Of a stretch of DNA of 64,000 nucleotides, positions 44,796 through 55,537 are shown piece after piece. Each line of letters starts with the position of its first letter. Position 1 is the stretch's first letter. The DNA is taken from contig CM038039.1 in the NCBI GenBank assembly GCA_021397845.1, positions 6,813,731 through 6,877,730 of the forward strand, given 5' to 3'. The notes under the pieces are model-generated. The model made no database searches. It worked only from the letters and a program-made list of their open reading frames with translations, and was not told where the DNA came from. This DNA comes from Areca catechu (Eukaryota; Streptophyta; Magnoliopsida; Arecales; Arecaceae). A program made the position numbers and the translations under genes.

Positions 44796-46609
44796 TGTTG
44801 CCGCTCTCGCCGCCGCGCCCGTGGCTCCGGTCCGTGGATCCTTCCTGACCGCCTGGCGAGGGAGCCTCCCCGGCTGCTGCGAACCTGCAAGGAGTTAGAA
44901 GACCCTGGCCGGGGATCCCGGCGAGGGAGCTCCGACGGTCAACAGACTCTCCAAGGTGGACCCCCCGAAAGGGTTCCAGACTTGGCGAGTTTACTAGTGA
45001 GAGAGTCGCTCTGGGGACCGAAAATTTGGCCGGGCCTCCTTGCCGAGCTCACGCCAAGTGATCCCCTCTCGGGATCTCTGGTTTCACTCTCGGAGCGAGG
45101 CCTTTTGCCGCTGCTTCTTCTTTGTCCCCGGGCTTATTGCTTACCTTGACGTCCCCAGATTCCTTCCTTTTATCTCCTCCCGTCGTGCGCTTGTCTTCTC
45201 CTCCTGGGAGGCTCCCCTTCCCCATCCTTTTCTCTTTTTCCTTTTCGGCGAGGTGGGCTAGGCAGCTTTCCGACCTCGTTCGCCGAGCCCAACGGGAAAA
45301 AGGCAAAGACAGAAAAGGGGGGGGGGGCGGCGCTGGTAAGGCGGCCGGTCAGACCTCGGGCCCAACGAGAGCGCTCTCTTTCCCGAGTGTGGGCGCCATC
45401 CATATATGGGGCCTGCCTTGTCAGAATCGTGCCTCTCGACTGCGGGACCTGTCGGGCCGATGCAAATGGTGTTCCGCGTGCCGCCGCCATTCGTACGAGG
45501 CGCCGTTTGTGATGCGTACGGCCCGAGGGATGACCTCGGGGCCTGCGCCTCCTTCCCTGGGACCTTTCCCGTACGGGCGGCCTGGCTTCGGCCGAGGTGG
45601 GCCCGTCTCCGGGGGCCACCTGGCGAAGGAGCGAAGGACCGGCCGACCTCGGCCTAGGTGGACCCCTCCTGGGTGGACACCTGGCGAGGTGGCAGGAGGT
45701 CGCCTGGCTTCGGCCGAGGTGGGCCCATCTCCGGGGGCCACCTGGCGAAGGAGCGAAGGACCGGCCGACCTCGGCCTAGGTGGACCCCTCCTGGGTGGAC
45801 ACCTGGCGAGGTGGCAGGAGGTCGCCTGGCTTCGGCCGAGGTGAGCCCGTCTCCGGGGGCCACCTGGCGAAGGAGCGAAGGACCGGCTGACCTCGGCCTA
45901 GGTGGACCCCTCCTGGGTGGACACCTGGCGAGGTGGCAGGAGGTCGCCTGGCTTCGGCCGAGGTGGGCCCGTCTCCGGGGGCCACCTGGCAAAGGAGCGA
46001 AGGACCGGCCGATCTCGGCCTAGGTGGACCCCTCCTGGGTGGACACCTGGCGAGGTGGCAGGAGGTCGCCTGGCTTCGGCCGAGGTGGGCCCGTCTCCGG
46101 GGGCACCTGGCGAAGGGGCGAAGGATCGACCGACCTCGGCCCAGGTGGACCCCTCCTGGGTGGACACCTGGCGAGGTGGCAAGAGGTCGCCTGGGTTTGG
46201 CCGACCTCACTTAGGCGGACCCCTCCGGGTTTGAGCGCCAACGAGGTGGTAGAGGAACTCCGAGCCGAGCTTGACCTCGGCGAGGGCAGTTTGCCTTAGA
46301 AAGTCGTCGGGCGGTGTGGTCTTGCCGAACCTAGTCTTAAAGACGTGGCGCTGACTCGGCCGAGAAACCTCCACGTGGCTCGATCGCCGAGCCACGGAGG
46401 AACTCCGAGCGCCAACGAGGTGGTAGAGGAACTCCGAGCCGAGCTTGACCTCGGCGAGGGCAGTTTGCCTTAGAAAGTCGTCGGGCGGTGTGGTCTTGCC
46501 GAACCTAGTCTTAAAGACGTGGCGCTGACTCGGCCGGAGAAACCTCCACGTGGCTCGATCGCATTCGGCGGTATCTGAGCCTGGCCACGTCACTGTTACG
46601 GCCGTAACA
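44796..46609 (-). repeat. 3' LTR of element D
   Basis: Runs on the + strand from TGTTGCCGCTCTCG to GGCCGTAACA. It matches 55538-57192 closely. It carries a five-copy 122-bp array (45581-46190) and, near its U3 end, a duplicated block (GAGGAACTCCGAGC...GACGTGGCGCTGACTCGGCC at about 46250-46360 and 46425-46530). The tip GTTACGGCCGTAAC is a 14-bp perfect palindrome. Confidence 0.9.
45581..46200 (+). repeat. 122-bp tandem array in the element D 3' LTR, five copies
   Basis: CCTGGCTTCGGCCGAGGTG recurs at 45581, 45703, 45825, 45947 and 46069, with a diverged end at 46190. Units are nearly identical. The many overlapping ORFs here arise because both strands lack stops in the GC-rich unit. Confidence 0.95.
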
Positions 46610-46625
46610 GTTGCCCCCCAGCCCG
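46610..46625 (-). other. Polypurine tract of element D
   Basis: On the element strand GGCTGGGGGGCAAC directly precedes the LTR start TGTTACGG. Confidence 0.75.
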
Positions 46626-47090
46626 CCGTTCCGTCGGGGCGTCGTAGGACGGAACGTCGGGATTAAATGCGGACATGACGTGGGGAGGCGAAGATCTTGC
46701 ATCATAATTGCCACGATCCTCGTCGCCGTGGCTCGATGCGCCTGAAACCCTATGGGAAGTCGCCACGCGCCCACTTGCCCGCAATAATTGCGTCGCTTCG
46801 AGGCAGAGGCCGTTACCCTGCTAACGAGGCGTCGGTGTCGGGCGTGCGTTCACGTGGCGATCGTCCAGTGGCCCATGGCGGAATGACGGGTACGGTCGCT
46901 GTCGGCTGAGTTTGAAAGGGAAGGGAACTTTCTAGAACGAGGCCTTTCCCCTTGCTCCGTGGGCGGTTTGCTGCAGGTTAACTCCTGTTGCCCTGCGCTC
47001 GTCTGGTGTATTTTCGGTGAGTGCCTCCACCTTCTCCGGTTCCCCTCCTTCTCTTTCTTTTCCCTTTGATCCTTTGTCCTTCTCTTTTCC

Positions 47091-49282
47091 ATGGCGCGCC
47101 GTTGCCATGTCTCTTCCAATCCGGACGAGGCCGGTCCATCCCGGTCGAGGACTCCATCTTCTTCCTCCTCAGATGAGGAGACGATCCCGGAGGAGATCCG
47201 CCGGCGTCTGCAACCCGGGGGTGTCACCATTGGCATCCCCAGGGGGGTCCGGTCCCCCCCGGTTGCTCCCGCCGTGCTCCTTCGTTCTCTTCCTGCTCCG
47301 CCTTTTCTTCCCGCCGGTCCCTCCGGTCATGCTTCCACCATGACCGAAGGCGATCTTTCTCTGCTCCGGGATGCCTATGGTATCCCGGGGTCAATTCGTC
47401 TATCTGTTCCGCGGTCCGGGGAGCGTGTCACCATGAGTGGCCCCGGCCGCATAGCCTTCTACGAAGACTTCCTCCTTGGGGGTCTTCGATTTCCTCTGCA
47501 TCCCTTCTTCCTTTCTTTTCTCAGCCATTTTCGGCTTGTCCCGGCCCAGCTGGCTCCCAATGCCATCCGGGTCATCTTCTCTTTTATAGTCTTTTGTCAC
47601 TTCCACGAGTTCGTTGCCCGTTTCTCCCTCTTCAGGGCCATGTTCACCCTGAAGAAGTGCTCCACCGATGATGGCTGGTGGTATATTTCGCCCCGGTCCA
47701 GGTGTCTCCGGTTCGACCTCCCTTCCTCGGTCAAGGGCTGGAAGAGCCGGTTTTTCTTTGCCTCAGTCGAAGATGTCGACTGGGCCTGGAGTGAACCGGA
47801 CCGGTCTCCGAACCGGAACTCTCGGGTTGAGTCGGCGGACCAGGAGGCCTACTCCCAGCTCCTGAGCGACGTGGTCCCGGCACTCGATGTTCTGCTTTCG
47901 GAGCAGAATCTTTTTGAGGCCGGGATCAGTCCCATCCGCGAGACGGGTGAGATTCGGCCCTACTTTGACTCCTGCCCCCTTTTTCTTCATGACCGAGCCG
48001 GCTGACCTTCTGTTCTCTTGCACTGCAGGGATGAAGTTTTCACTGGAGAGCCTCCTGGAGGGCGCAGCCCAGAGAGATGTCCCCGAGGTAGAAGAGCCCG
48101 CGGCCAAGAGGGCTCGTACCGAGGCTGGCCGGGAGATCGCGCCGGCGACCGCACCCAGCCCGATGGCGACCGCACCCAGCCCGATGCCTCGGCTGCCCGG
48201 CCTGGTGGTGCCGCTGCTGAGGGGGCTCCACCGCCCGAAGCTCCGTCCAGCGCCGGTCCCGTTGTCGCCGGCGGCGGCGCAGCCTGTGGCCACCGTCGGC
48301 CCGTCGACCGCGGCCTCAGCTGAGGGGGCAGTCGCCGCAGGAGCCGGCCTGACAGCTCCGCCACCGGTGATCACCCATCGGTGTTCGGTCATCCGCGACA
48401 AAGGGCTCGCGGAGAAGATCATGGAGTATGCCTCCACCGCCCGGGGCGGCCGGGATTACGCGGATGCCTTGCTCGGGATTCTCCCGCAGCTCTTCACGGT
48501 AAGCCCGAGCGCCTTTTTCTCTGTTTTTCTAGTCTCCTTTTCTCCTGACCTGGTTTGTTCTTGTTGGTGCAGATCGGGAATGACGTTCTCCTACTGAGGA
48601 ACTTCCTCGTAGGGAACGCACAAAGGGACGCCGAGAAGGAGAAGAAGCTCGGCAAGCTCGCGGCCGATGTCAAAGACCTCATGGAGAAGGGGGTCGAGCT
48701 GCGAGCCAACAACCAAGCCCTCCAGTCCGACCTGGCGCGTTCCGAGGGGCGGAACAAGGAGCTGGAGGCTTCCTTGTCGGAGGAGAGGATCTCCTACCAG
48801 CGTCGTACGGAGGAGGACGCGGCGGAGAAGGCTCGCCTGCAGGCCCACTCCCAGTGGCTGGAGCGCCAGCTGGAGGAGGCCCGGCGAGATGCGAGCGCGG
48901 CGAAGAACCAGAGTGCGTACATCAACGGACTCCTGGAGGCTGCGAAGCGGGAGGCACAGGAGGCCGTCCCGAAGTTCCGAGCTTCCGACGAGTACACGTC
49001 AGAGGTTCGGGAGGCCGCCGTGGACTCCTTCCTGAAGGGGTTCCGGATGTGCCGGGAGAAGGTGGGGCCTTCTTCCCCGGGCTCGACCTTAGCGGGGTGG
49101 TACTCGGAGGCAGGAGGCAAGGAGTCGGGAGCAAGGCCTCCGGTGCGGCCGACGCCACTCCTGCGGCGCCGTCGACTAGCGAAGCCGTGGCTCCGGAGCA
49201 GCCTCAAGAGCCGGCCGCCGCAGAAGTCGAGGATGCAGCACCTGCGCCTCCGGCGGAGGGCTCCGACCCCGCGCCACACTGA
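47091..49282 (+). CDS. Spliced antisense extra gene (aORF) of element D
   Basis: Function unknown; the family is the plant 'putative gypsy-type transposon' protein. Exon 1 is 47091-47946, exon 2 is 48029-48498 and exon 3 starts at 48573. Introns of 82 and 74 bp (GT...AG) join in phase 1 and phase 0 without a stop, which supports them. Residues about 80-260 form the conserved domain (ESGL-like region, then FLSFLSHFRLVPAQLAPNAI and VKGWKSRFFF). Exon 2 is Ala/Pro-rich. Exon 3 opens NDVLLLRNFLVGNAQRD and continues as a coiled coil (about 48600-48960). Near 49070 the frame must shift by one base to reach the Ala/Pro-rich end at 49282, so this copy is probably slightly damaged. Confidence 0.7.
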
Positions 49283-49594
49283 GCCCATTGTCTTCTCGCC
49301 TGCTTCGTCGTTGTATTCGTGTTTTCTCTTTTTCTTCTTTTTGGGGACTCCCGGCCTGTCGGGACTCCCGACTTGTACTGGTCGCTTGTATTAATGAAGC
49401 TTTAGTTTGACCAAACCTCGAGTTCATCCCATTTCCCTTCTCTTTTTCCTTTTTTCTGAGATGTTGGCATGGAATGCTGGAACGATCGCAGGCCCGGTCC
49501 TTCCATTGCTCAAATCGAAGGTTGGGGCCTCCCGGATCGCGTGGCGGCAGAGTAGGCCTTAAGCGGGTCCGTCTTTGGGATTGCCTTCACACTC
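49283..49594. other. 3' flank of the extra gene in element D
   Basis: No coding beyond shadows. T-rich tracts and TTAATGAAGC (about 49391) resemble a plant 3' untranslated region on the + strand. Confidence 0.45.
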
Positions 49595-50155
49595 GCGCGG
49601 GCGACATGGTTTTTGCGCCGCCTTCCAGGCCGAAGCCCGGGACCTCCGGATTGAGCCTCGGAGCCGCAGGCCTTCTCAAACCTTGCGCGGCTTGCCGAGC
49701 TGTTCTCCGAGCTTGCGTGGGCGAACTGGGTTCTGCGCCACCTTCCAGGCCGAAGCCCAGGATCTCCGGACTGAACCCGATGCCGCAGGCTTTCTCAAGC
49801 CTTGCGCGGCTTGCCGAGCTGTTCTCCGGGCTTGCGTGGACGAACTGGGTTCTGCGCCACCTTCCAGGCCGAAGCCCAGGATCTCCGGACTGAACCCGAT
49901 GCCGCAGGCTTTCTCAAGCCTTGCGCGGCTTGCCGAGCTGTTCTCCGGGCTTGCGTGGGCGAACTGGGTTCTGCGCCACCTTCCAGGCTGAAGCCCAGGA
50001 TCTCCGGACTGAACCCGATGCCGTAGGCTTTCTCAAGCCTTGCGCGGCTTGCCGAGCTGTTCTCCGGGCTTGCGTGGGCGAACTGGGTTCTGCGCCACCT
50101 TCCAGGCCGAAGCCCAGGATCTCCGGACTGAACCCGATGCCGCAGGCTTTTTCAT
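49595..50155 (+). repeat. 119-bp tandem array inside element D, nearly five copies
   Basis: CCTTGCGCGGCTTGCCGAGC recurs at 49681, 49800, 49919 and 50038. The first unit is diverged and the others nearly identical. It lies between the extra gene and integrase, the same place as the 45-bp array in A. ORFs through it are artefacts. Confidence 0.95.
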
Positions 50156-50216
50156 CGAAGTGAGAAGGGAGCGTTTGAAGTGGGGGAACTTTATTACGGG
50201 CGTAGGGAACCTTACA

Positions 50217-51299
50217 TTACTGATAGTACATCCTTAGGTTCGAGGCGTTCCACGTCCGGGGGAACCTGGCACCTCCCAACTCCTCCAAGTAGTATGCGCC
50301 ATGAGGGAGGGCTTCTGCCACCCGGTATGGGCCTTCCCAGTTGGGTGAGAGCTTGCCGCATTCCCGTGGCTGGGAAGCTTCAGCGCGCCGGAGGACCAAA
50401 TCTCCGGGATGAAAAACCTTCGGCCGCACTCGAGAGTTGTAGTACCTGGCCACACGTTGCCTATACGCCGTCATTCGAACTCGGGCCTTGTCCCTCGTTT
50501 CCTCGAGAAGGTCAAGGTTGAGCATCATCCTGGCAGTGTGGGTAGGCTGAGCTCGATCGGGATGACTGCCTGGTCCAGCCGCGTGCGGAGGCCCTGAAGA
50601 ATGGTCCTGTTCGTGACTTCGGCCTCCCCATTGGTCTGGGGGTGCGCCACCGAGGTAAAGCGATGCCTGATGCCGAGGTCGCTGCAGAATTCTTCGAACT
50701 CCCGGCAGTCGAACTGGCGCCCGTTGTCAGTGACCACGGTGTGGGGGAGGCCGAAGCGGCAGACGATGGACTTCCAAAAGAACTTGGTGACGTTTGCTTC
50801 GGTGATCCTCGCCAAGGGTTCGGCCTCGACCCACTTTGTGAAGTAGTCGATGGCCACTATAAAGAACTTCCGCTGCCCAGACGCCGGCGGGAATGGGCCC
50901 AGGAGGTCCATCCCCCACTGGGCGAATGGCCAGGGGGCTGAGAGCTGGGAGATTGGGTTGGAGGGCTGCCGTTGCACCGTGGCGTGACGCTGGCACCGGT
51001 CGCACTTCTTCACGAAGTCAGCGGCATCTTCCTTCATTGTCTCCCAGAAGTAGCCCTGACGGAGGGCCTTGTACGCCAATGCCCTGCCCCCCACGTGGTT
51101 CCCGCAGATGCCTTCGTGAATCTCCTGGAGCACAGGCCTGGCCTCCGTGGGTCCTATGCACTTGAGGAGGGGTAGGAGTAGGATCTTCGATACAAGTGCC
51201 CGTCCATCAGGATGAACCGCACGGCCTTCTTCCTGATGAGGCGAGCCGCCTCGCGGTCCTCCGGCAGGGTGCCACTGGTGATGTATGCAGCGTACTTGT
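50217..51299 (-). pseudogene. Integrase of element D, with internal deletion
   Basis: Reads HEGICGNHVGGRAL and KKCDRCQRHA (zinc-binding, about 51115-51000), then AIDYFTKWVEAE, VTDNGRQFDCREFEEF and HPQTNGEAEVTNRT (complete D, D, E core, about 50865-50615). A segment of roughly 40 residues present in element A (LWAYQTTSR...) is missing between LRTRLDQA and VIPIELSL. A frame change near 50527 leads to LLEETRDKARVRM and GPYRVAEALP at the end. At 51304-51306 a TAG stands where element A has the conserved Trp of SWMDP. Confidence 0.85.
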
Positions 51300-53190
51300 C
51301 TATCTAGCTGGGTTCATGGCTGACCTGATGGACCTCCACCGGTGCCTCGAGGCTTGGGATCTCAAGGCACTCCACATGAGCGCGTCCCAGCATCGTGTTC
51401 GGCAGGGTCGCCAGTCGAGAGAGAGCATCCGCGCGGGCGTTCTCCCCGCGGGGGATATGGAAGATGTTGAAGCGTCGGAACCTGGACGCGCCCTGACGAG
51501 CTCCAAGTATTTCGCCATTTGGGGGTCATGTGCGACGTACTCCCCGGATACCTGTCCTGCCATGAGCTGGGAATCAGTGAAAGCCTTGAGGTTGGTTACG
51601 CCCAGCTCGCGGGAGACTCTCAGTCCGGCAAGAAGTGCTTCGTACTCCGCCTGGTTATTTGTCGCGGGGAATTGGAAACGGAGTGCGCATTCGGCGACGA
51701 CCCCGTCGCTGTTGGCAAGGATGAGCCCAGCCCCGCTCCCGCCGGAGTTTGAGGCTCCGTCCACATGGAGGATCCAGGCGTCCTCTCCGGGCTCGTCGGT
51801 GCCTATCTCCATCGACCGGCCTGAGGGGCCTTCCTTGGGCTCCTTCCTCAAGCCTGCACATTCGACCAAGAAGTCGGCCAGCACCTGTGCCTTCATGGCC
51901 GACCTTGGCTTGTACGTAATGCCGAACTCGCTGAGCTTCAGTTTCCACTTCAGGTATCGGGTCGGCTGAGCACCGCTTTCAGCGGTTGATCCGTCAGGAC
52001 AGCGATGGGGTGCGCTTGGAAATAGGGCCTGAGACGCTGGGCAGACACTATTAGCACAAAAACGAGTTTCTCGGGCCGAGAATACCTGAGCTCCGCGTCG
52101 CGGAGAAGCTTGCTGGTATAGTACACCGGCCGGCCGCTGGACCCCCTGGCCATCGGTCCGAACCAAGACCGAGCTGACGGCTTCCGGGGTGACCGCTAGG
52201 TAGAGGGTAAGCTCCTCCCCCTCCTCGGGCCTGGACAGCAACGGTGGCGATGCAAGCATCTTCTTCAGCTCCTCGAAGGCCTGCTGGCATTCCTCGGTCC
52301 AAGCAAAGTCATTCATCTTTCTCAGCACCTTGAAGAAGGGACGGCAGCGGTTCGCCGACCTGGAGATAAAACGGCTGAGGGCCGCAACTCGGCCGGTTAG
52401 TTGCTGCACTTGCTTCTTGGAGGCGGGCTGCTCCATATCCAGGATGGCCTGGACCTTCTCCGGGTTGGCCTCGATTCCTCTTTGGGTCACCATAAATCCT
52501 AGGAATTTCCCAGCGGAGACGCCAAAGGCGCACTTCGCCGGGTTCAGCTTCATCTGATGGCGTCGGAGGTTGCCGAACGTCTCCGCCAAGTCAGCCACGT
52601 GGTCCGAATCGGGTTTGCTCATCACCAGCATATCGTCCACGTACACCTGCATGTTGCGGCCTATCTGGTCTTTGAAAATTCTATTGACCAGGCGTTGGTA
52701 CGTCGCCCCCGCGTTCTTGAGGCCGAATGGCATCATCCTGTAGCAAAAAGTTTCGCGGTCAGTTATGAAGGCGGTGTGCTCTTCGTCCTCCGGGCTCATT
52801 CGGATCTGGTTGTATCCGGAGAAGGCGTCCATGAACGACAGGAGGCGATGCCCCGAGGTGGTGTCTACCAACTGGTCGATCATTGGAAGAGGGAAGCTGT
52901 CCTTTGGGCAAGCTCGGTTGAGGTCGGTGTAGTCCACACAGATCCTCCACTTACCACTACTCTTTCTTACCATGACCACGTTAGCCAGCCAGCTGGGATA
53001 CTGTACCTCCCGCACAAAACCGGCGGCGAGGAGCTTCTCCACTTCCTCGTTGATCGCCTTCTGCCTTTCCATGGCGAAGCTCCTCTTCTTCTGGCGGACC
53101 GGGTGGCAGCTTGGGTCCACGTTTAGCCTGTGCATGATGACCTCGGGCGGGATGCCCGGCATGTCAGCTGCTGACCAGGCGAACACGTCA
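51300..53190 (-). pseudogene. RT and dual RNase H of element D, nearly intact
   Basis: One 628-codon frame. It holds WSAADMPGIPPEVIMHRLN, WRICVDYTDLNRACPKDSFP, SFMDAFSGYNQIRM, MPFGLKNAGATYQRL and an intact YVDD box (about 52648-52637). RNase H begins near 52240 (LYLAVTPEAVSSVLVRTD). Between about 52130 and 51965 the frame is displaced by two compensating shifts; the neighbouring frame there reads GRPVYYTSKLLRDAELRYS. The archaeal-type RNase H follows with HVDGASNSGGSGAGLIL, NNQAEYEALLAGLRV and FTDSQLMAGQVSGEY. A last shift near 51490 scrambles the end. The RT itself looks competent. Confidence 0.9.
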
Positions 53191-53830
53191 GCGTTCGCGC
53201 GGAGGAACTCCAGCAGGCGGGTCCGTTCTTCAGGGAGCTGAGCCCGACTTGCACCGTCTTCAGGGGATCCGACCCGAGGGGAAAAATTAGCAGGCGCTCT
53301 ATGGGCCCTCCCCTGGGTTCCTTCTCTCTTAGGTCGAGGTTGTCGATATCGGGGGCGAGCTTCGCGCCCCGGGCGCTCGGGACCGTCTGGAGGCAGAGCG
53401 GGACTGGCTGGGCCGTCCCCTTCATCTCCCCGAGCCCGGAAGGCGTGGGGAACTGTACCAACAGCCTTCTTGTGGAGATTGTGGCATCCAGTTGGTTGAG
53501 CCCGGGACGCCCAAGAATGGCGTTGTAAGGCGAAGGGAGCCTGACGACGGTAAATGTTATTAGGACGGTCGCCTGCCGGGGTGGGGATCCGGCGGTGACC
53601 GAGAGAGTGATCTCCCCCTCGACCCCCACGGAGTCCCCTATAAAACCTACCAGGGGGGTGGGGGTGTGCACCGGTTTCAGCTGATCGTGGGACAAGTTCA
53701 TCCGAGAGAAAGCGTCGTAAAAAAGTACGTCAGCCGAGCTTCCACTATCCACCATGATTCGATGTACAGGATGCTTCGCGATGGTCATCTCGACCACCAC
53801 GGCATCGTTGTTTACATTGTCATTACCCTC
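53191..53830 (-). pseudogene. Protease of element D
   Basis: MVVEMTIAKHPVHRIM leads to the active site VDSGSSADVLFYDAFSRM, with the expected DSGS. EGEITLSVTAG and LPSPYNAILGRPGLNQLDA follow. The same frame runs on to about 53123, where it slips out of phase with RT. This is the best preserved protease in the window, with its catalytic motif intact. Confidence 0.85.
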
Positions 53831-55457
53831 CCCCCCCGGGAGGGATTACATTCTCCGGGCTCCCGACTTCCCTGACTCTCTTCGCCGCTCGACCGACCCC
53901 GCGCGAGATCATGCCCACCATTGGGCGGTTATCGATTGCAGGGACGGGCGGTAAGGTCGCGAGCGGCTGCCCCTCCGAGGGGGCCTCGTTCTTGACGAAC
54001 TTCCTGAGGGTAACCCCTCCTAATCAGCTCCTCGATTTCCCGCTTCAGGTTGCGACACTCCTCCGTGTCGTGCCCGTGCTCGCGGTGGAACTGGCAGTAC
54101 TTCGATTTGTCTCGGACGGCTCTCGGGTTCTGAGGAGGAGGTCGGCGGAGGTAGCGCTCGCCCTCGATTTCATGAGGATCTTCGTTCGAGGTGCGAGGAG
54201 AGGGGTGTACCTCCGCTCGGGAGTGGCCTCGCCCCTCGCCCTTGGATTCGGGCGAGGGTCGGCAGATGGCCCGGGCTTCCGAGCTCCCGGGGTGTCCCTT
54301 GGGGGCGGCCTCCGCGCCGACAAGTACATCCGAGTGGAGGAGGCCGACCGCACCCGTCGAGAGCTGGATGGGAAGACTCCGAAGAGCTCGGAGTACATCC
54401 TGGGCGGCTTCTTGTCCAGGGAGTAGGTCAGGCGGGACGTCTTGAGCCCGCGCTTCAAAGCTAGCATGGCGACGGGCTCGTCCAGGCTGTAGATTTCCAG
54501 GGCTGCGGTCTTGAACCGGGTGATGTAGTCCCGGAGCAGCTCCTGGTCCTGCTGGCGGATGGAGAAGAGGCTGTCCACCTCTCTCGGCACCTTTCGTGTG
54601 CCACGAAGATGGAAGGAGCAAATGGATCCGGGCTCGAGGCGGGTGAACCAGACTCGAGCGGCCTTCCGGAGGGTGGCCCGGAAGGCGATGCACAGAAGAG
54701 CGTCAGTGGCCCCCTGGACCCTCATGAGAGCTTTGTAGCTCTCCAGATGGTCCAGAGGGTCGGTGGTCCCGTCGTAGGGATCCACCTGCGGCATGCGAAA
54801 CCGTTTTGGGATCGGTTCCGCCTGGATTTCTTCAGAGAAAGGGGGGCGGGAGTCGTAGCCCGCCGGGTCCGTCGACGAGTTCTGCAGGTCGGCGAATCGG
54901 CGGGCGAACTCCGCCAGCTTGCGCTCATGCTCCTCCAGGCGCCTCTCGGCCTGGCGCCTGATGGCTTCGTCGGTGGAGTCTTCCACCGAGGCTGCGGGTG
55001 AAGGGGGCGCCGATCGGTCTCGGCGCGAAGTCAGGCCTCGGCGTCGCTTGCTGCGATGCGCCGTTTCGGCCTCGTCGGTCGGGGATCGACTCTCGTGATC
55101 CTCCGAACCGGAGTAGTTTCTTTTCGTGGGAGCTTGGTGGCTCCCCCGGGGGTTGGAAACGGCCCTCGGATGGGATGGCCTGCCCTGGATGGAGCGCAGG
55201 CTCCCACGCTGCCCCGCGGGGGTCCCTGGCTGCGGCTGCGTGGCCAGGGACCGCTGCTGATACTGAAGCTGCCGGACCGCCGAGGTCAAGGTCTGCAGCT
55301 GTTGGATGACGGCTGCAAGGGGTCCGTCCGTTGGGGTAGGCTGTGGTGGAAGAGGAGGGAGAGCTGGAAGCTCCCTCTCCGGGCTGTGGGCCCCTGGAGG
55401 GGAGTGAACCTCCCCCACGCGGCTGGTGGACGCCTCGCGGCCACGAGTGACCACCAT
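53831..55457 (-). pseudogene. gag: gag of element D
   Basis: ATG 55457 reads MVVTRGREASTSRVGEVHSP. It has a Pro/Gln-rich head, a basic middle (RRRGLTSRRDRSAPP), an EEHERKLAEFARRFADLQ helix and the capsid motif DPYDGTTDPLDHLESYKALM (about 54780-54720). A nucleocapsid motif, KYCQFHREHGHDTEECRNLK, lies at about 54105-54040. Frame changes occur near 54615 (a stretch present in F is deleted, between HL and RGTRKVPR), near 54390 and near 54010. Close homologue of the element F gag. Confidence 0.85.
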
Positions 55458-55516
55458 TTGTCAGAGAGCGCGACACCTGCAGAAAGCTGGCCCCTGCTTG
55501 GGTTTGGTGTCCTGCC

Positions 55517-55537
55517 CCCCTATCTGGCGCGCCAATC
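55517..55537 (-). other. Primer-binding site of element D
   Basis: GATTGGCGCGCCAGATAGG on the element strand, directly after the 5' LTR end GGCAACA. Identical to the block in element C. Confidence 0.65.

Noticed and set aside
45122..46299. Many GC-rich ORFs up to 240 codons in both LTRs of element D (also 55894-57046 and 60244-61621)
   Set aside because: They follow the 122-bp LTR repeat in every frame and have no domain; LTR DNA with few stops explains them.
47763..48437. 224-codon - strand ORF inside the extra gene of element D
   Set aside because: Antisense shadow; the + strand has splice sites in phase and motifs shared with elements A and B.
49474..50237. Overlapping ORFs rich in CRAVLRAC/GLRGRTGFC repeats
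   Set aside because: Artefacts of the 119-bp array inside element D.
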